In this document: positions 43,240 through 55,029 of the stretch, piece after piece
How the letters are laid out: every line of letters starts with the position of its first letter
Position numbering within the stretch: the first letter of the stretch is position 1
NCBI RefSeq assembly: GCF_041146395.1
Contig: NC_090990.1
Location: 48,343,501-48,407,500, forward strand
Source of the DNA: Eulemur rufifrons
Lineage: Eukaryota > Chordata > Mammalia > Primates > Lemuridae
Reading direction: 5' to 3'
DNA length: 64,000 nucleotides
The notes under the pieces: generated by a model
Seen by the model: only the letters and a program-made list of their open reading frames with translations
Database searches by the model: none
What the model was told of the DNA's origin: nothing
Translations under genes and position numbers: made by a program

Positions 43240-43608
43240 TGGGTACACAAAAATCAATAAACTTTTTCTGCAAAAGTCCAGGGCCAGCTAGTGAAGATTT
43301 TAGGCTCTTTAAGCCATATAGACTCTGTTGCAACCATTCAACTCTTTTCTAATAGCAGGAAACAGCCATAGATAATTTGTAAACAAATGAGCATGGCTCT
43401 ATTCCAATAAAAGTTTATTTATAGAAATGAAATTTGGATGTCATACAACTTTCATGTGTCATAAAATATGATTCTTCTTTTGATTTTTTTCCCCAATCAT
43501 TTAAATATGTAAAAACCATTCTTTAGCTTGTAGGTCATACAAAAATAGACAGTAAGTTGGATTTGGCCTGGGGTTTGTAGTTTGCTGAGCCCTAGGGTAG
43601 GATCTCAG
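43240..43608 (-). mobile_element. hAT MITE, longer variant of the 31359 family
   Basis: Opposite orientation to the copy at 31359: 'actttttctgcaaaagtcca', 'gattttaggctctttaagcc', 'ccaataaaagtttatttata', and, after about 125 extra bases (43425-43550), 'ggatttggcctggggtttgt' and 'agtttgctgagccctagg'. The extra block ('ttcatgtgtcataaaatatg', 'aaaaaccattctttagcttg') is absent from the short copy. Confidence 0.82.
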
Positions 43609-43784
43609 AAACATGCTTTGGAGCAGTGAGAAGCCAATCTGGTTTTGCAAATTTGCTGCAAACAAACCCAGGAATGGATAATACATAAATGGATAATAGA
43701 GTTGAGTTTAGCTGAGGCTTGGGTATATATATCCTAACTCTCAATGACTTGCAAAGCATAATTCTTAGTATTTTAACAATATTT

Positions 43785-44020
43785 TAAATTTCTAAAATAT
43801 ATTTTTATTATATATTTGCTCATACAAAAATTTTACAGTTAAGAGTAAAGAAGAAAAAATGCTCTCATATTCTTTGTCAATATTCTGATGTATTTTCTTT
43901 TCAGTCTTCATATACATGTAGGGCTCACACATGTGTGAGGTCCTTCTATATAGACAATGTTGAATTTTGTTTTATTTACCTTAATATTCTATGGTAAATA
44001 TTTCTCAGTGTTGTTGAATA
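43785..44020 (-). mobile_element. Old L1-like antisense fragment
   Basis: 'atgtattttcttttcagtct', 'tcatatacatgtagggctca', 'attctatggtaaatatttct'. Same family as 6505, 41755 and 55030. Confidence 0.5.
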
Positions 44021-44815
44021 TTCTAATATAACCTCAAACCACAATAAGATACCCACAGAATGGCTATAATTAAAAAAAAAAAAAAAAAACAACCAAAACC
44101 AAAAACTTAATAGTACCAAGTGTTGGTGAAGATGTAGAGAAATTGAAATCCTCATACATGTCTGATAGGAATATAAAATGGTGCAGTCATTTTGGACAAC
44201 AGTTTGACAATTTCTTTAAAAATTAAACATAAACTTGCCATATGACCCAATAGTTCCATTCCTAGGTATTCATCCCAAAGAAGTGAAAATACATGTCCAC
44301 ACAAAGACGTGTATGCAGATGTTCAAAGCAGCATTATTTATAATGGCCCCAAACGGAAACAACCCAAATGTTCATCAACTACTAAGTGGATAAACAAAAT
44401 GTGGTATAGCTATACAATAGAATACTATTTAGTAATAAAAAGGAACAAAACACTGATGTAGGCTAGAACATGCATAAACCTCAAAAACATTATGCTGAGT
44501 CAAAGCATCCAGGCATGAAAGACCACATATTGTATAATTCCATTTATGTTACATTTCTAGAAAAGGCAAAAATTAGAGACAAAAAGCAGATCAGTGTTTC
44601 CCTTGGGCAAGGTAGGAATGGGCACTAACTACTGCTAACAGGAATAGCAGAACTCTTGGGGATGATGGAAATGTTCTAAAAGTGGAATGTAGTGATGACT
44701 GAACAATTGTATATATTTACTGAAAATCATTGAACTGTACACTTGCAATGAGTGAATGTTATGATATGTAAATTATGCCTCAATATAACTTTTAAAAATA
44801 TTCTTTAAAAACTGA
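44021..44815 (+). mobile_element. L1M LINE 3' end
   Basis: 'aataagatacccacagaatg', A17 near 44070, 'ttggtgaagatgtagagaaa', 'cctaggtattcatcccaaag', 'gcagcattatttataatggc', 'ggaaatgttctaaaagtgga', 'aattatgcctcaatataact'. A long, well-preserved 3' end in the same orientation as the one at 23568. Confidence 0.92.
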
Positions 44816-44984
44816 ATCTTTAATAGTGTCCTATTACTCCTTTGTGTTAATGTTCCACTTCTTTATCCTGTGTGACTTGGGAGAAATATTCAGTGCTTAT
44901 TTCCTTTTTAGCCAAATCCATATTCATTAGGTTAGATTTGAGCCATTGGGTTTAATAAGAGTGATTCAGTGGAATGAATCCTAA

Positions 44985-45065
44985 TCCAGTTGTCAAGGAC
45001 CTAGTGTGATCTCAACTCTACCTCTGGCTGGGTGGACCTCAGTTTCCTCATCTGTAAAATCTAGA
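44985..45065 (+). mobile_element. MIR core fragment
   Basis: 'gtgatctcaactctacctct' with 'cagtttcctcatctgtaaaa'. Confidence 0.7.
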
Positions 45066-46485
45066 AAAGAAGTGGATGCAAGGAGAGACTGGGCCCCAGG
45101 AGATAGAGGAATGACAATAGACACCACAGTAGTGGCAGTAGTATAATAAATAAGACTGATTTCCCTAACAGGGGGAGGGCAGGGACTGAGTATTCACTCC
45201 GCTGTTCCCACCTCGTACCCCTCCCTTTCCTGTGCTGGTGGGAAGTCAGTAAGGACTGTATGTGGGGTTCTGAAGTGATCAGTACAAAGGAGAAGGTAGA
45301 AATTGGAGTGAGAGGCTCCAATGATGACAAAGAGTTGGCTGGAATCTGCTCTAGAAACTGGGAGCATTGTGTTTGGCCACGCCAAGGGCTTTGATGACAC
45401 ACAATTTGGGTGATTTAATCTCCAAGAAACTACCTAGGTTTTGTGCTCCGAAGCACGAAGGTAGAGCTCATTAAAGGAAGACTGAGGCCGGATGTTGCCA
45501 TGAAAATAATGGGTCCTCACGTTTGCCTTCCGAGGGAGAGCTGGTGCTCCGTGCATGGCAGGGAAGTTTAACCTCGATGGAATTGAACTGGCTCGAATTC
45601 CTTGTGTTCTCTGTTTCCAGCTGAGTTCCAGGTTTTCCTAGAGTACAGCCAGGAGCATCTGCACTCAGAGAACACAAAAGAAAAGCTGTGGAAACCAAAC
45701 TTGTAAATGTTTTTTTCATTAGCTCCAGGCTCGCAGCCACCAATAAACTGTAGGCTTTAAAAAAAAATCTCTTATTATTTTGTGAGCTAAGAAAATGTGC
45801 ATACTCCCGTCACTTATATGTTTGGGATTTTCTTAAAATGTTATTTATCAAGCATTTATCTGTTTGGTCACCCCAGAAAGGTAACAGCATTCTAGTTTTT
45901 GTATAAAAGAGAAAAAAAAAATCCCATTTAATAAACTTGCTGTAACTTGAGCCTGTTGGTGGTCTTGGAGGAAACTCAAATCCAGGTTTGGTTGATACTG
46001 TGTAATGTGAATGCAATTAGTAGTGGTTTTTCTAAAGTAGAAAGAGATGTAGAAAAATAATGCACAGCAAATTTAGGTCAGAGCTGGGAAGCTTATAAAT
46101 CCTTATTTTTGTTTTCATTACTGTAAGTAATAGGGAAGCTTTGTCTTTATTACATAATTTCCCTAGCAATAATACATTTTAAAACATTTTTCTGTTAATT
46201 TCATACACTTAATCAGAAAGCCACAGTTCATAAACCCCTGTGATGTGGCTGCTGGCACTGTTTATGTGCAGAAGATGACTTTTTGTTCATCTAGAAAGCC
46301 AACACAAAAATTACTGATGGGTGCAACTTTTCACCACCTGTTTCTTCATTCAGGAGAAGGTCTGACAAAACAGTTTTCAAGGGATTGACATCCTTGTGTT
46401 AGCTAATGAGTGAATTGACCTTTACATGCATGTTGTATTTCAGAGCATGATTTGATTCCAGCATATTTAAACCTATATGACCAGA
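45066..46485. other. Repeat-poor unique stretch
   Basis: About 1.4 kb without a clear transposon. A 113-codon and a 90-codon minus-strand frame (45061-45402, 45471-45743) lack recognised domains. Confidence 0.45.
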
Positions 46486-46487
46486 CT

Positions 46488-46585
46488 GTAAGGTCTGTAA
46501 GGACAGAGGATGATGTGTCTTTCTGGTTTATCACTGTATTCCCCTGGCACATAGTAGGTGCTCAGGAAATACTAGCTATTATTTT
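46488..46585 (+). mobile_element. L2 3' end
   Basis: 'accagactgtaaggtctgta', 'aggacagaggatgatgtgtc', 'cctggcacatagtaggtgct'. Confidence 0.8.
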
Positions 46586-46597
46586 TCTCACCCCCCA

Positions 46598-47025
46598 GAT
46601 TTGAGATGCAGCTCATTCCTCTCCCACTCTACTGTCCCCGCTGCTCCTCCTTGAACTTGCCAGGCCTGCTCCTGCTGCAGCATCTTGGCACTTACTATTC
46701 CTTCCCTGGAGGCCAGATGCCAGCATGGATCACTCCCTCACCTCTCCTGGGTCTTTGTTCAAATTATATTGTCTCAGTGAGGCCCTATCTATCTTCTTTC
46801 CTTGCTTTATTTTTTTTCCATAGTATCACCACCATCTGATAAATGGATATATTAATGTGCTGTATATCCTATTTATTTATTTGGTTTATTGTCTGTCCTT
46901 CCAGCACTGGAATGTAAGCTCCACCAGGGCAGGGGTTTCTGTATCATTTGGTCATTGCTGTGTACCCGGTGCCTAGAACATAGTAGTTGCTATAACTTGG
47001 TTGAATGAATGAGTGAACGAGTAAG
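46598..47025 (+). mobile_element. L2 LINE, extended 3' region
   Basis: 'gttcaaattatattgtctca', 'gtgaggccctatctatcttc', 'catagtatcaccaccatctg', 'ggtttattgtctgtccttcc', 'agctccaccagggcaggggt', 'ggttgaatgaatgagtga'. The best L2 of the window, covering the ORF2 end and the 3' UTR. Confidence 0.93.
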
Positions 47026-47194
47026 TGCTCCACCACCTGCTATCCGTGTGGCAATAGCTAGTGCTTTTGCTCTCTTGGATCCTTTGTTTAATTCTCCATT
47101 TGTTTCATGAAATGGCATGTGTGAGTCAGATGAGATTTTGCACACGAAAGCTCTTTTCGTGCTATATGTTATGCAAAGATATTCTTTCCTTTAT

Positions 47195-47730
47195 TCGTTT
47201 AACCAACTAGACACAGTTCTTGCCTTCATAGAGCTTTGTCATTGGACACATGTGTGGGTAATTTCAGTAAAGTGGGATAGCAGCTGTGATGGGGAATGTG
47301 CAGTGAGGTATGAGAACACTCACGAGGGACTCCTAATCCATATGTGGGCCCGGAACCCCAACCCCTTTTAGGAGGAAGGGACGTAGAGGCTGAGATCTGG
47401 AGACAGAATAGGAATTAGATCGGCAGAGGGAGAGGGATATGATGGGAGAGCATTCCAGGCAGGAGGGATAACCTGTACAAAGTCTGGAAGTACGGAACCG
47501 TGGAGAACTGGCAGAACTGAAAGTGGTTCAGTCCGTCTGGAACATCCAGCGTGTGGGGGCAGAGACGTGTGCAGAGATGTGGCTTGCAAAATAGTCTGGG
47601 GACAGATCAGGGAGAGCTCTGCGGGTGCCAAGGAGCTTGGATTTGATCCTAAGGGCGGTGTGGAGCCATGGAAGGTTTCCAGGAAAGGAATGACTTGGTC
47701 AGACTTTCATTTCCAACCGTCATTTTATGG
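47195..47730 (+). mobile_element. Ancient repeat, long extended copy
   Basis: 'gcattccaggcaggagggat', 'aacctgtacaaagtctggaa', 'tggcttgcaaaatagtctgg', 'gagcttggatttgatcctaa', 'ggcggtgtggagccatggaa', 'ggaatgacttggtcagactt'. The most complete copy of the repeat described at 785, and useful for defining its full length. Confidence 0.65.
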
Positions 47731-48230
47731 AGTAAGACAGCTTAGTTCTCCCTCGCCAAGGAACTTGAACGCAAGCGCTCAGGAAGAGAGGTTGTGAAAA
47801 CAGCAAAAGGGATTTCTAGAAAGTGAATCCGTAAGCTTCATGAAATCTGCTGAAATTCTGTTGAATCTGACTGGCGAGTGTCACAGCAATTAGGCCAAAC
47901 AATAACAACAAATCAGAAAAATCCACCAACTCTTTGTAAAAAGCTTAATATAATTATCTTTGGGGCCATAGCTCATGGCTTGAGGTAAGGGACATGGTTG
48001 TGCTGCAGACAGATATTTGTGGTGACTTCCTCACCGCTGTGGTGCAGACAAAGAAAGCAGGAGTGGAGGAATCAGAGCAGGCTCTAATCTTCCCAGAAGG
48101 TGTGAGAACCTCTTATCCAGCACCAGTTGCCAAATAAAAAAGTAAAAAAGCAACTCTAGGGTATAAGGTGGTGGTGGGGAGGGAAGGCCCTGCAGACCTT
48201 GGCCCTGTCCTTGCTCTGCAAACTAACTTA
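47731..48230. other. No recognised feature
   Basis: Unique-looking sequence. Confidence 0.4.
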
Positions 48231-48234
48231 TCAC

Positions 48235-48348
48235 CACCAACACAGTTCTCTGAGCCTCAGTTTGCTTTTCTGGAAAATGCAATTAACACCACTTCTGTTT
48301 CGGTGTTGCTGGGATTCAGCAGAGATAAAGTATAATTAGCTCTGCTGT
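48235..48348 (+). mobile_element. MIR fragment
   Basis: 'ttctctgagcctcagtttgc', 'ttttctggaaaatgcaatta', 'ttgctgggattcagcagaga'. Confidence 0.7.
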
Positions 48349-48365
48349 AACACTTGTTTTGAAAA

Positions 48366-48409
48366 CGCAAATTTGTTCAAATCTGATCGCAAATTTGTTC
48401 AAATCTGAT
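48366..48409 (+). repeat. Perfect 22-bp tandem duplication
   Basis: 'cgcaaatttgttcaaatctg'+'at' appears twice with no difference, next to each other. No simple repeat surrounds it. Confidence 0.96.
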
Positions 48410-50850
48410 CGACATATTAGGCAAAATTTGAGGATAATACAAATTTTGTGTTTGCATATGTAATTGAGAAACACTAGATGAATTCAGAAGACAGCACCCA
48501 GCTAAAGTACACTGCATGGGCATACACAGAACACACCCCTCAGCGACCTCAGTTCCCCAAGGTGTTACAGGCCACACACATCCATGTCTGCCATTCCACC
48601 TTTCTGTCTGATTTCCAATAACCAGCCCTGTTTCTGCTGCAACCCTTCTGAGGCCCACTTCCACAAGTAAATTTCAGGTTTTTTCAAGGTAAAATGACAA
48701 ATTTATTGATGTAGTATGTATTTCTTAGCCATTTAACATGTGTAAAACTATGCTACCATTTTTATGAGATTCCTTTTATTTTGTGTCACTGATCAGTTTT
48801 TTCATGATGTCCCCCAATCCTGTTTCTCCATAAGCCCTGTGGTTTTTATTGCATGATTTTGCATAGCATAGTGATTTTTTGGAACTCGTATGCTGTGTTA
48901 TAGCAGAACTGACTCTATGAAAAGCACGTAACACAATTCCTGGCAAACGACAGACATTCAGTAAAAGGTAGCTGTTAATATTAATCCATTTTAAGTATGA
49001 GTTTTGGGTTGGGGCAGGGATCACTAGTTAAAATATTTCATTGCTTTGATTAGGAGTGTAAGTGAGATGGAATGCCTGAGTGGAAGGGTTTTGGTGCTTT
49101 TATCTTTTCTGAGTGTGTGCTGGTCAGACCACTCTTGGGGTATTAGCAGTGACAAACTACAATAGGTATGTCCAGAAAAGAGCAAGCCAGAAAAAGAGAA
49201 GGCATGAGAATGGTCTTCACACTTTGCTTTGTTTTGTGGGGCTTCAAGGCCCACAAGCAGAAGCTCCCAGGGCCCAAGGTTCTGCTTAGCACAGGGAAGA
49301 ACCTCAGAATGGTCCCTAGGGCGTGATGTGTTCTCCAAGCTCCTACCAGCTGCTCTGGGAGGAGAGAGCCCAGAGAGGAGTCAAACATGGGTTTGGAGCT
49401 TCTACCTGTAAAGTTCCTTCCTTTTTTTCCCTTCAGGGTAGTGTGCAAAGACAGATACTGCAGAGCCAACCAGAGTAAATTTCAGACAGAAACAACCCAA
49501 ACTTTTGCAGCAATACTTGGACTTCTGCTTGCTTTTTTTTTTTTTTTTAAAAATGATATAAGACAATAGTTAGCACATGTGCCTATTTACACACTGATTT
49601 TTTTTAGTTATGCCCTTGAATACTGAAAATATAAAGACTATATTTTACAAATATTTATGGCTTCTGGCATGCTTAGGAATAGTGAAATCACATCAGCGCT
49701 TTCCATCCAGAGTGCATTTTTCCCTTTTCTTCTTCTTCTTTTTTTCTTTTTTTCAACTCAGGGAGAAAGCTCAATTAGTTGCTGATCTGGCTTTGATTTC
49801 TCTCCAACATCCTGTATAGTCTCTCTCATCCTCTCCACCCTGAGCAGGTTGTGAAGCTCTTATAATGAGGAAGGTGTGTCACCCCAGTCTTAGCGCGTCT
49901 CAGTGGAGCTGAGGTGGATAAGGACCGGGAAGCGCTGGGCATTTGAGCTGAGGGTTGGCAGGGTCTGCCTCAAGCATGCGGGTCACTCTGAGCCTGCTTA
50001 GTGTGGTACCTCTAGGAGAATTATTTTTGTACTCCTAGATGAATTAAAAAGTAATTATGCTGAGTGTTTTATATTGTCTATATAGAGACGTGTAAGATTC
50101 TAGGTTTCTATTTGATGTTACTATTAAGAAGATGTTTCAAACATATTTGATTTCATTAAATTAGTTTTCCCTGTAACCATAGGAGGGTTATTGCTGTTCA
50201 CATGCTGAATCTTAATAAAACTATAAAAGAACTTAACAAAATAGCATTTTTTAAAAACAGCAGCTATGCTGCTCTGACGCTTTAAAAATGAATGTTATCT
50301 CTTTTTGTTTCTAGGAAGAGCATATGGGATTTAGGCTTGCTCTTAAATTGATTTTTCCCGAACCAAGGGTCATTAAATTTCTTCCTCTGAGATGAACTGT
50401 TCAGGCCTCCTCCCCTTCTAGCTCTCTGTCTGGAAAACGTGGATGGTGTTTCCATGTGGGAGCTTTTGTACTGTGTGCATTGGCTCCAAGAACGGACTGC
50501 TGTTCTGAGATCCGAGCCTGAGGCATTCCAATGGGCTGGCCTGGACTTGTCCATAATGACCAGAATGAATCGTCTTGGCACTGCCATTACCCCCAGTGAC
50601 GAGCCTGGACGATTCTTCTTGGGAAATGATTCTAATCAACATTCTTTCCTTCTATCCCTGCTGGACATGGCTGCAGATGGCAAGCCCGTGGGTCAATAAT
50701 TGGCTGGGGTGGGTGGCCCCAGTTGGTCAGCTTCCCTCCTTAAGCCTGATTTACCTGTTGCTGTAAATCTCCCTCTTCCCCTAAATCCATATAACTTCAA
50801 ATGAGGTAGTCCATCTATTTTGGTGCTATTTCCTCTTCCTTAGCCTCTCA
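48410..50850. other. Repeat-poor stretch
   Basis: About 2.4 kb. Only a MIR 3' scrap at 48890-48990 ('caattcctggcaaacgacag') and a T-run at 49532-49547 are recognised. The 86-codon plus-strand frame at 50439-50699 is listed separately as a weak candidate. Confidence 0.45.
50439..50699 (+). CDS. Weak open reading frame, function unknown
   Basis: An 86-codon frame opening with 'MDGVSMWELLYCVHWLQERT'. It lies downstream of a good splice acceptor look-alike ('ctctttttgtttctag' ending about 50314) in repeat-free sequence. No domain, signal peptide or membrane segment is recognisable, and the frame length alone is not significant in 64 kb. Listed only because it is the least repeat-contaminated frame of this size. 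Probably not coding. Confidence 0.1.
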   Translation: MDGVSMWELLYCVHWLQERTAVLRSEPEAFQWAGLDLSIMTRMNRLGTAITPSDEPGRFFLGNDSNQHSFLLSLLDMAADGKPVGQ

Positions 50851-50854
50851 TTAT

Positions 50855-51062
50855 GGAAAGTGGAAAGAGCACGGGCTCCAAAAGCCTCAGTTTAAATCAC
50901 AGCTCTATTGTTTATCAGCTTTGTGACTTTGGGCAAGTGGTTTAATCTCTCAGAACCCTTGCTTACTCATTTTAAAAAGGATGTCAATCATCTCTAACCA
51001 TCACGGCTGTTGAGAAAACATCTCATACAGTGCCAGGCACATAGAAGGACTTCTGGAACTGG
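50855..51062 (+). mobile_element. MIR SINE, sense, near full length
   Basis: 'ggaaagagcacgggctccaa' (head), 'ttgtgactttgggcaagtgg', 'tttaatctctcagaaccctt', 'cagtgccaggcacatagaag'. Confidence 0.94.
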
Positions 51063-51314
51063 AATCCACACAGACTTTATCCACTTTTTCTTGAGTAGCT
51101 CATTTGCTTCCTAGTCAGCACATCTCCAGAGCAAGAAGATTAGTTGATCCTTCTTTCTTCTTTGCGCCAGTCTCTGCCTAGGCCCAGGGATGACAGAGTC
51201 GAGTGAGTGGAAGTCCTGACCTAGAAAGGAACTCCCAGTTTTACTCAAATCCATTTTTTTCAACAAACATACTCTGATACCTTGTACCCTTGGGGAGGAC
51301 ACTGAGATGACTCA

Positions 51315-51475
51315 ATCACTAATTTATTCAAAGTTCATCTGTTGTGCCCATTTATTGTTATAAACACTGTGGGTAGAAAAAACATGGAAGACATCCCCTC
51401 CTTTTGAGAAGCTTATAATACAGCAAAATACACCCAAGTGTGGAAAAAGTAGTTGGAAAGAGAATATGATCTGGT
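51315..51475 (+). mobile_element. Ancient repeat, 'TTTATTGAG...' type
   Basis: 'cccatttattgttataaaca', 'ctgtgggtagaaaaaacatg', 'ttgagaagcttataatacag'. Confidence 0.5.
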
Positions 51476-51499
51476 TTTAAAAGCATTTGTGTTGCTAAG

Positions 51500-51660
51500 T
51501 AATATAGGCTGCAAACAGTAATGTGAGTTGAAACTCAGAGCTTCACCAAGACAGCCCTCTGATTTTATAGTTGAGGAAAGGGAGCCTGGGAGCGGTTAAT
51601 ATATCACACATTTTAGGTAAAAGTAAAGCTGAGACTAGCGCTACAGCATTTTACATGTGT
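51500..51660 (-). mobile_element. MIR fragment, antisense
   Basis: 'ctgattttatagttgaggaa' with 'agggagcctgggagcggtta'. Weakly preserved. Confidence 0.45.
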
Positions 51661-51774
51661 AGTGACTAAAGCTGAAAGCTCTCTGTCTCTCTTTCTTCTT
51701 GATCCTGTTGTTGTCATGAGTAGCAGCAGGAGATTTTGTAATTTGAAAAGTGATTCTTAGGTAGCCCCAAGAGG

Positions 51775-51960
51775 TAGATTTTCAGATCTGCTCCTTACTT
51801 TTTCTATCCTCCCAATAGCTCCATTGGGGTCAGGACCATCGTGAGCTTAAGGAACTTGCTCAAGGTCATGCAACATGATATACAAGGTCAGAATTTGAAC
51901 TCAGGCCTCTCTGATTCTAGAGTCCAAGCCTTTAGCCTCAACACCATTCCCCATCCATCA
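51775..51960 (-). mobile_element. MIR 5' part, antisense
   Basis: 'ttaaggaacttgctcaaggt', 'tcagaatttgaactcaggcc', 'agagtccaagcctttagcct'. Confidence 0.75.
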
Positions 51961-53360
51961 TTTACCCTCGTTGTAGTATCTGAAGGCTATTGTAGGCTTT
52001 TTGAGACAGTTTGTAGAAAAGATACATGTCTTGAATCATTTTTAGGTCTTGCTTATCTAAACCAGTGGGAAAGCTAAATTTATGAACAATAAATAGGGGG
52101 TCTATAGATGTTGGAATGCCAAGTAAGTCAGGATATAAGTAGGGAAAAAAAGTTACAACCAAAAGTTACATTCTTCTACATGCAGTTTCTCAAGATTTCA
52201 TAATCGGGGGAATTCTGAGCAGATGAAAATAAAAAAGGCTCTGCAGATAGCCCCAAAGATGATACTAAAGTCCAGAGGTCATAAAAAGAAAGAACAGGCA
52301 CTGTAGATTTTCCTCTGCTGCATGACATCTTTTTGCAGAATTCCTGTATGTGGCCCAGATCAAACCTGAAATTAATTTCTTAAAATCACTGATGCCTCTT
52401 TTAAAGAGCTTAAAATTCTGAAAGTGGTTTCTCCACAGCCAAACAAAACACCTCCGGTTCTTTTGTGACCGCTAATGCAATTGACTTTCCACCTTTTAAG
52501 AATGCCCCCCTCCTAGTCTTCCATCTTCTTTCCCAATTAATTCGTGTTCAGTTTGCAAAAAGTTTTGTGGGCCTCTTGGTTTGATACTGTTAAAGGCTGA
52601 TGACCACGCAGAGGTACCTCGTACTGCGATGAAGTGTGTTGAGTGTGTTTGAATTTTCCGGTAACCAGAATCAAGACATTGGTGCCCTGTCTTGGGTGAA
52701 TGGCAGGGAAGACTGAGCTTAACTTGGCCAAAGCAGCAGGGAACTAATAGAATGTTTCTACTCCCCTTAAAGAAAGGTAGTCAAGCATCTGTACTTCGCA
52801 CTGAACTCCAATTTCCATTCTGCTTTGAAATTCTGTTTGCTCTGTCAGTGAGAGCCATATGACAAATGTTCAGTGTGTCAGATTTGTTTTCCTTTTATAC
52901 TACATATGAATTTGACCTCCACAGTAGGGCTGCGTTAATTTCCCGAGGCTCTCCCAATAATTGTATTCTTCTTTTAAAAAATGTGCATACTATTATTCTT
53001 TTTTGGGTTGTGTTATGACTGGTGTTTTGAAAGTGGTTAAAAGATTACTGGTTGCATATGGAGCTATGTGTACGTGATGTGCATTCCCAGATGTAAACAG
53101 CCTCTAAAGTTCATTATGTAGTTTGTGTAGCTATTGCATTCGTTTTACCAGACTCAACTCAGTAACTTCTGGCCTGCAGAGTAGGATTTTTTTTTTCTTT
53201 AACAAAATTAAGTTTGAGTAGCCTTTTCTGAAAAGCAGTTTTACTTTTGTCATATTGATATTTCTGTTGGTAATGAATTGTTTGTGGCTGCCAGAAGAAA
53301 GTGTACATCTAACTATGCATGAACTCAGTTACGCTTCTTATCATGCTTGCATAGTAACTT
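51961..53360. other. No recognised feature
   Basis: About 1.4 kb. No confident repeat or gene. Frames below 80 codons only. Confidence 0.4.
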
Positions 53361-54548
53361 CAGTCATATGCTGCATGACCATGCTTTGGTCAATGAGGGA
53401 CAGCATCTACGACGGACTGCATATAACCCTAAGGTTATAATAGAGTTGAAAAATTCCTATTGCCTAGTGACATCGTAGTCGTCATAATGTCATAGCATGA
53501 CACATTACTCATATGTTTGTGGCAATGCTGCTGTAAACAAACCTACAGTACTACTAGTCCTATAAAACTATGACACATACAATTATGTACAGTACATAAT
53601 ACATGATAATAAATAGCTGTGCTACTGGTTTACATGTTTACTATGCTATCGTTTTTATCATTATTTTAGAGTGTACTCCTTCTACTTGTTAAAAAAAAAA
53701 CAACAAAAAACCTCAGGCAGGTACTTCAGGACATTTTCTAGAAGAAGACATTGTTATCATAGGAGATGACAGCTCCGTGTGTGTTACTGCCCCTGAAGAC
53801 CTTCCAGTGGGACAAGATGTAGACAGTGAAATTGATAATCTTGACACTGTGTAGGTCTCAGCTAATGTGTGTGTTTGTGTCTTCATCTTTAACAAAAAGT
53901 TTAAAAAGTAAAAAAAAAAAAAATTTTAAATAGAACAAATCTTATAGAATAACGATATAAAGGAAATATTTTATACAGTTGTATAGTGTGTTTATGTTTT
54001 AAATTGTCATTACAAAAGAGTCAAAGCTAAGAAGTTTATAAAGCAAAAAAGTTACAATAAGCTAAGGTTAATTTATAATTGAAGAAAGAAAAAGTTTTTA
54101 AAATAAATATAGTGTAACCTAAGTGTACAGTGTTTGTAAATTCTACAGTCACACACAGGAATGTTCTAGGCCTTCACATCCACTCACTGGCTCACTCTGA
54201 GCCGCTTCCAGTCCTGCAGGCTCCATTCATGGTAAGTGTCTGGTATAGGTCTACCATTTTCTATCTTTTATGCTTTAGTTTTACTGAACCTTTTCTATGT
54301 TTAGATATGCTTACATTACACAAATACTTACCATTGTATCACAAATGCCTATAGTATTCAGTACGGTAACATGCTGTACAGGTTTAGAGCCTAGTAGCCA
54401 TGGGCTGCACCATAGGCAAGGTGCAGGTGTGTAGTAGGGTACACCATTTAGGTTTGTATAAGTACATTATGACGTTCCCACAACGATGAAATCTGCCTAA
54501 CGATGCATTTCTCAGAACGTATCCCCATTGTTAAGCAATGCATGACTG
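53361..54548 (+). mobile_element. Tigger-type (pogo) DNA transposon, near complete, non-autonomous
   Basis: Starts 'cagtcatatgctgcatgacc' and ends 'gttaagcaatgcatgactg', imperfect inverted repeats. A TA follows the right end (54549-54550); the left TA has decayed. Interior milestones: 'ttggtcaatgagggacagca', 'tgtaaacaaacctacagtac', 'gaagaccttccagtgggaca', 'taatgtgtgtgtttgtgtct', 'cttccagtcctgcaggctcc', 'catttctcagaacgtatccc'. At 1188 bp it is too short for a transposase, and no long frame exists, so it needed an enzyme in trans. Tigger3/4-like from memory. Confidence 0.92.
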
Positions 54549-54550
54549 TA

Positions 54551-55025
54551 GTTCGTACATTAATTGGTTACCTGTACCCTCCATTCATGGTTTCAAAGAT
54601 CAGATATTTAGGTCTAGGATGTTTTTGAGTAACCTTTACCTTAAAAAAAACAAAACAAAACAAAACAAAAAAAAAAACCAGTTGATTGGTTTAAGGAAAA
54701 GACAGCTGAATTGGATGGGGAAGCCAGGTTTTGACTCTATTTCTAAGAGGAGCTATTCTGGAATGTTTTTGGCAAACTAATGTCTGTCTCCATATCATCT
54801 ATCTATTTATCTAATCTGGTATCTATTTATCCTTCACTCTATCTGTAAAACAAATATTCCAAACATTTAAAAAATATAAGAAGGCTCTGTAGTACGAAGG
54901 ATAGCACACTGGACTTCTAAAAAGTATAGGAAATGTAGACAGTGAAAGAGAGCAATACTTTCCAACAAAGCTCTGAGAGTTAAGTAAAGACAGGGTATTA
55001 GGCAGTCTTGATTAGCTTGGGCCTC
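54551..55025. other. A/CA-rich, unrecognised
   Basis: An (AAAAC)n run is at about 54642-54680, and 54795-54840 is (ATCT)-like. No gene. Confidence 0.5.
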
Positions 55026-55029
55026 CTCC

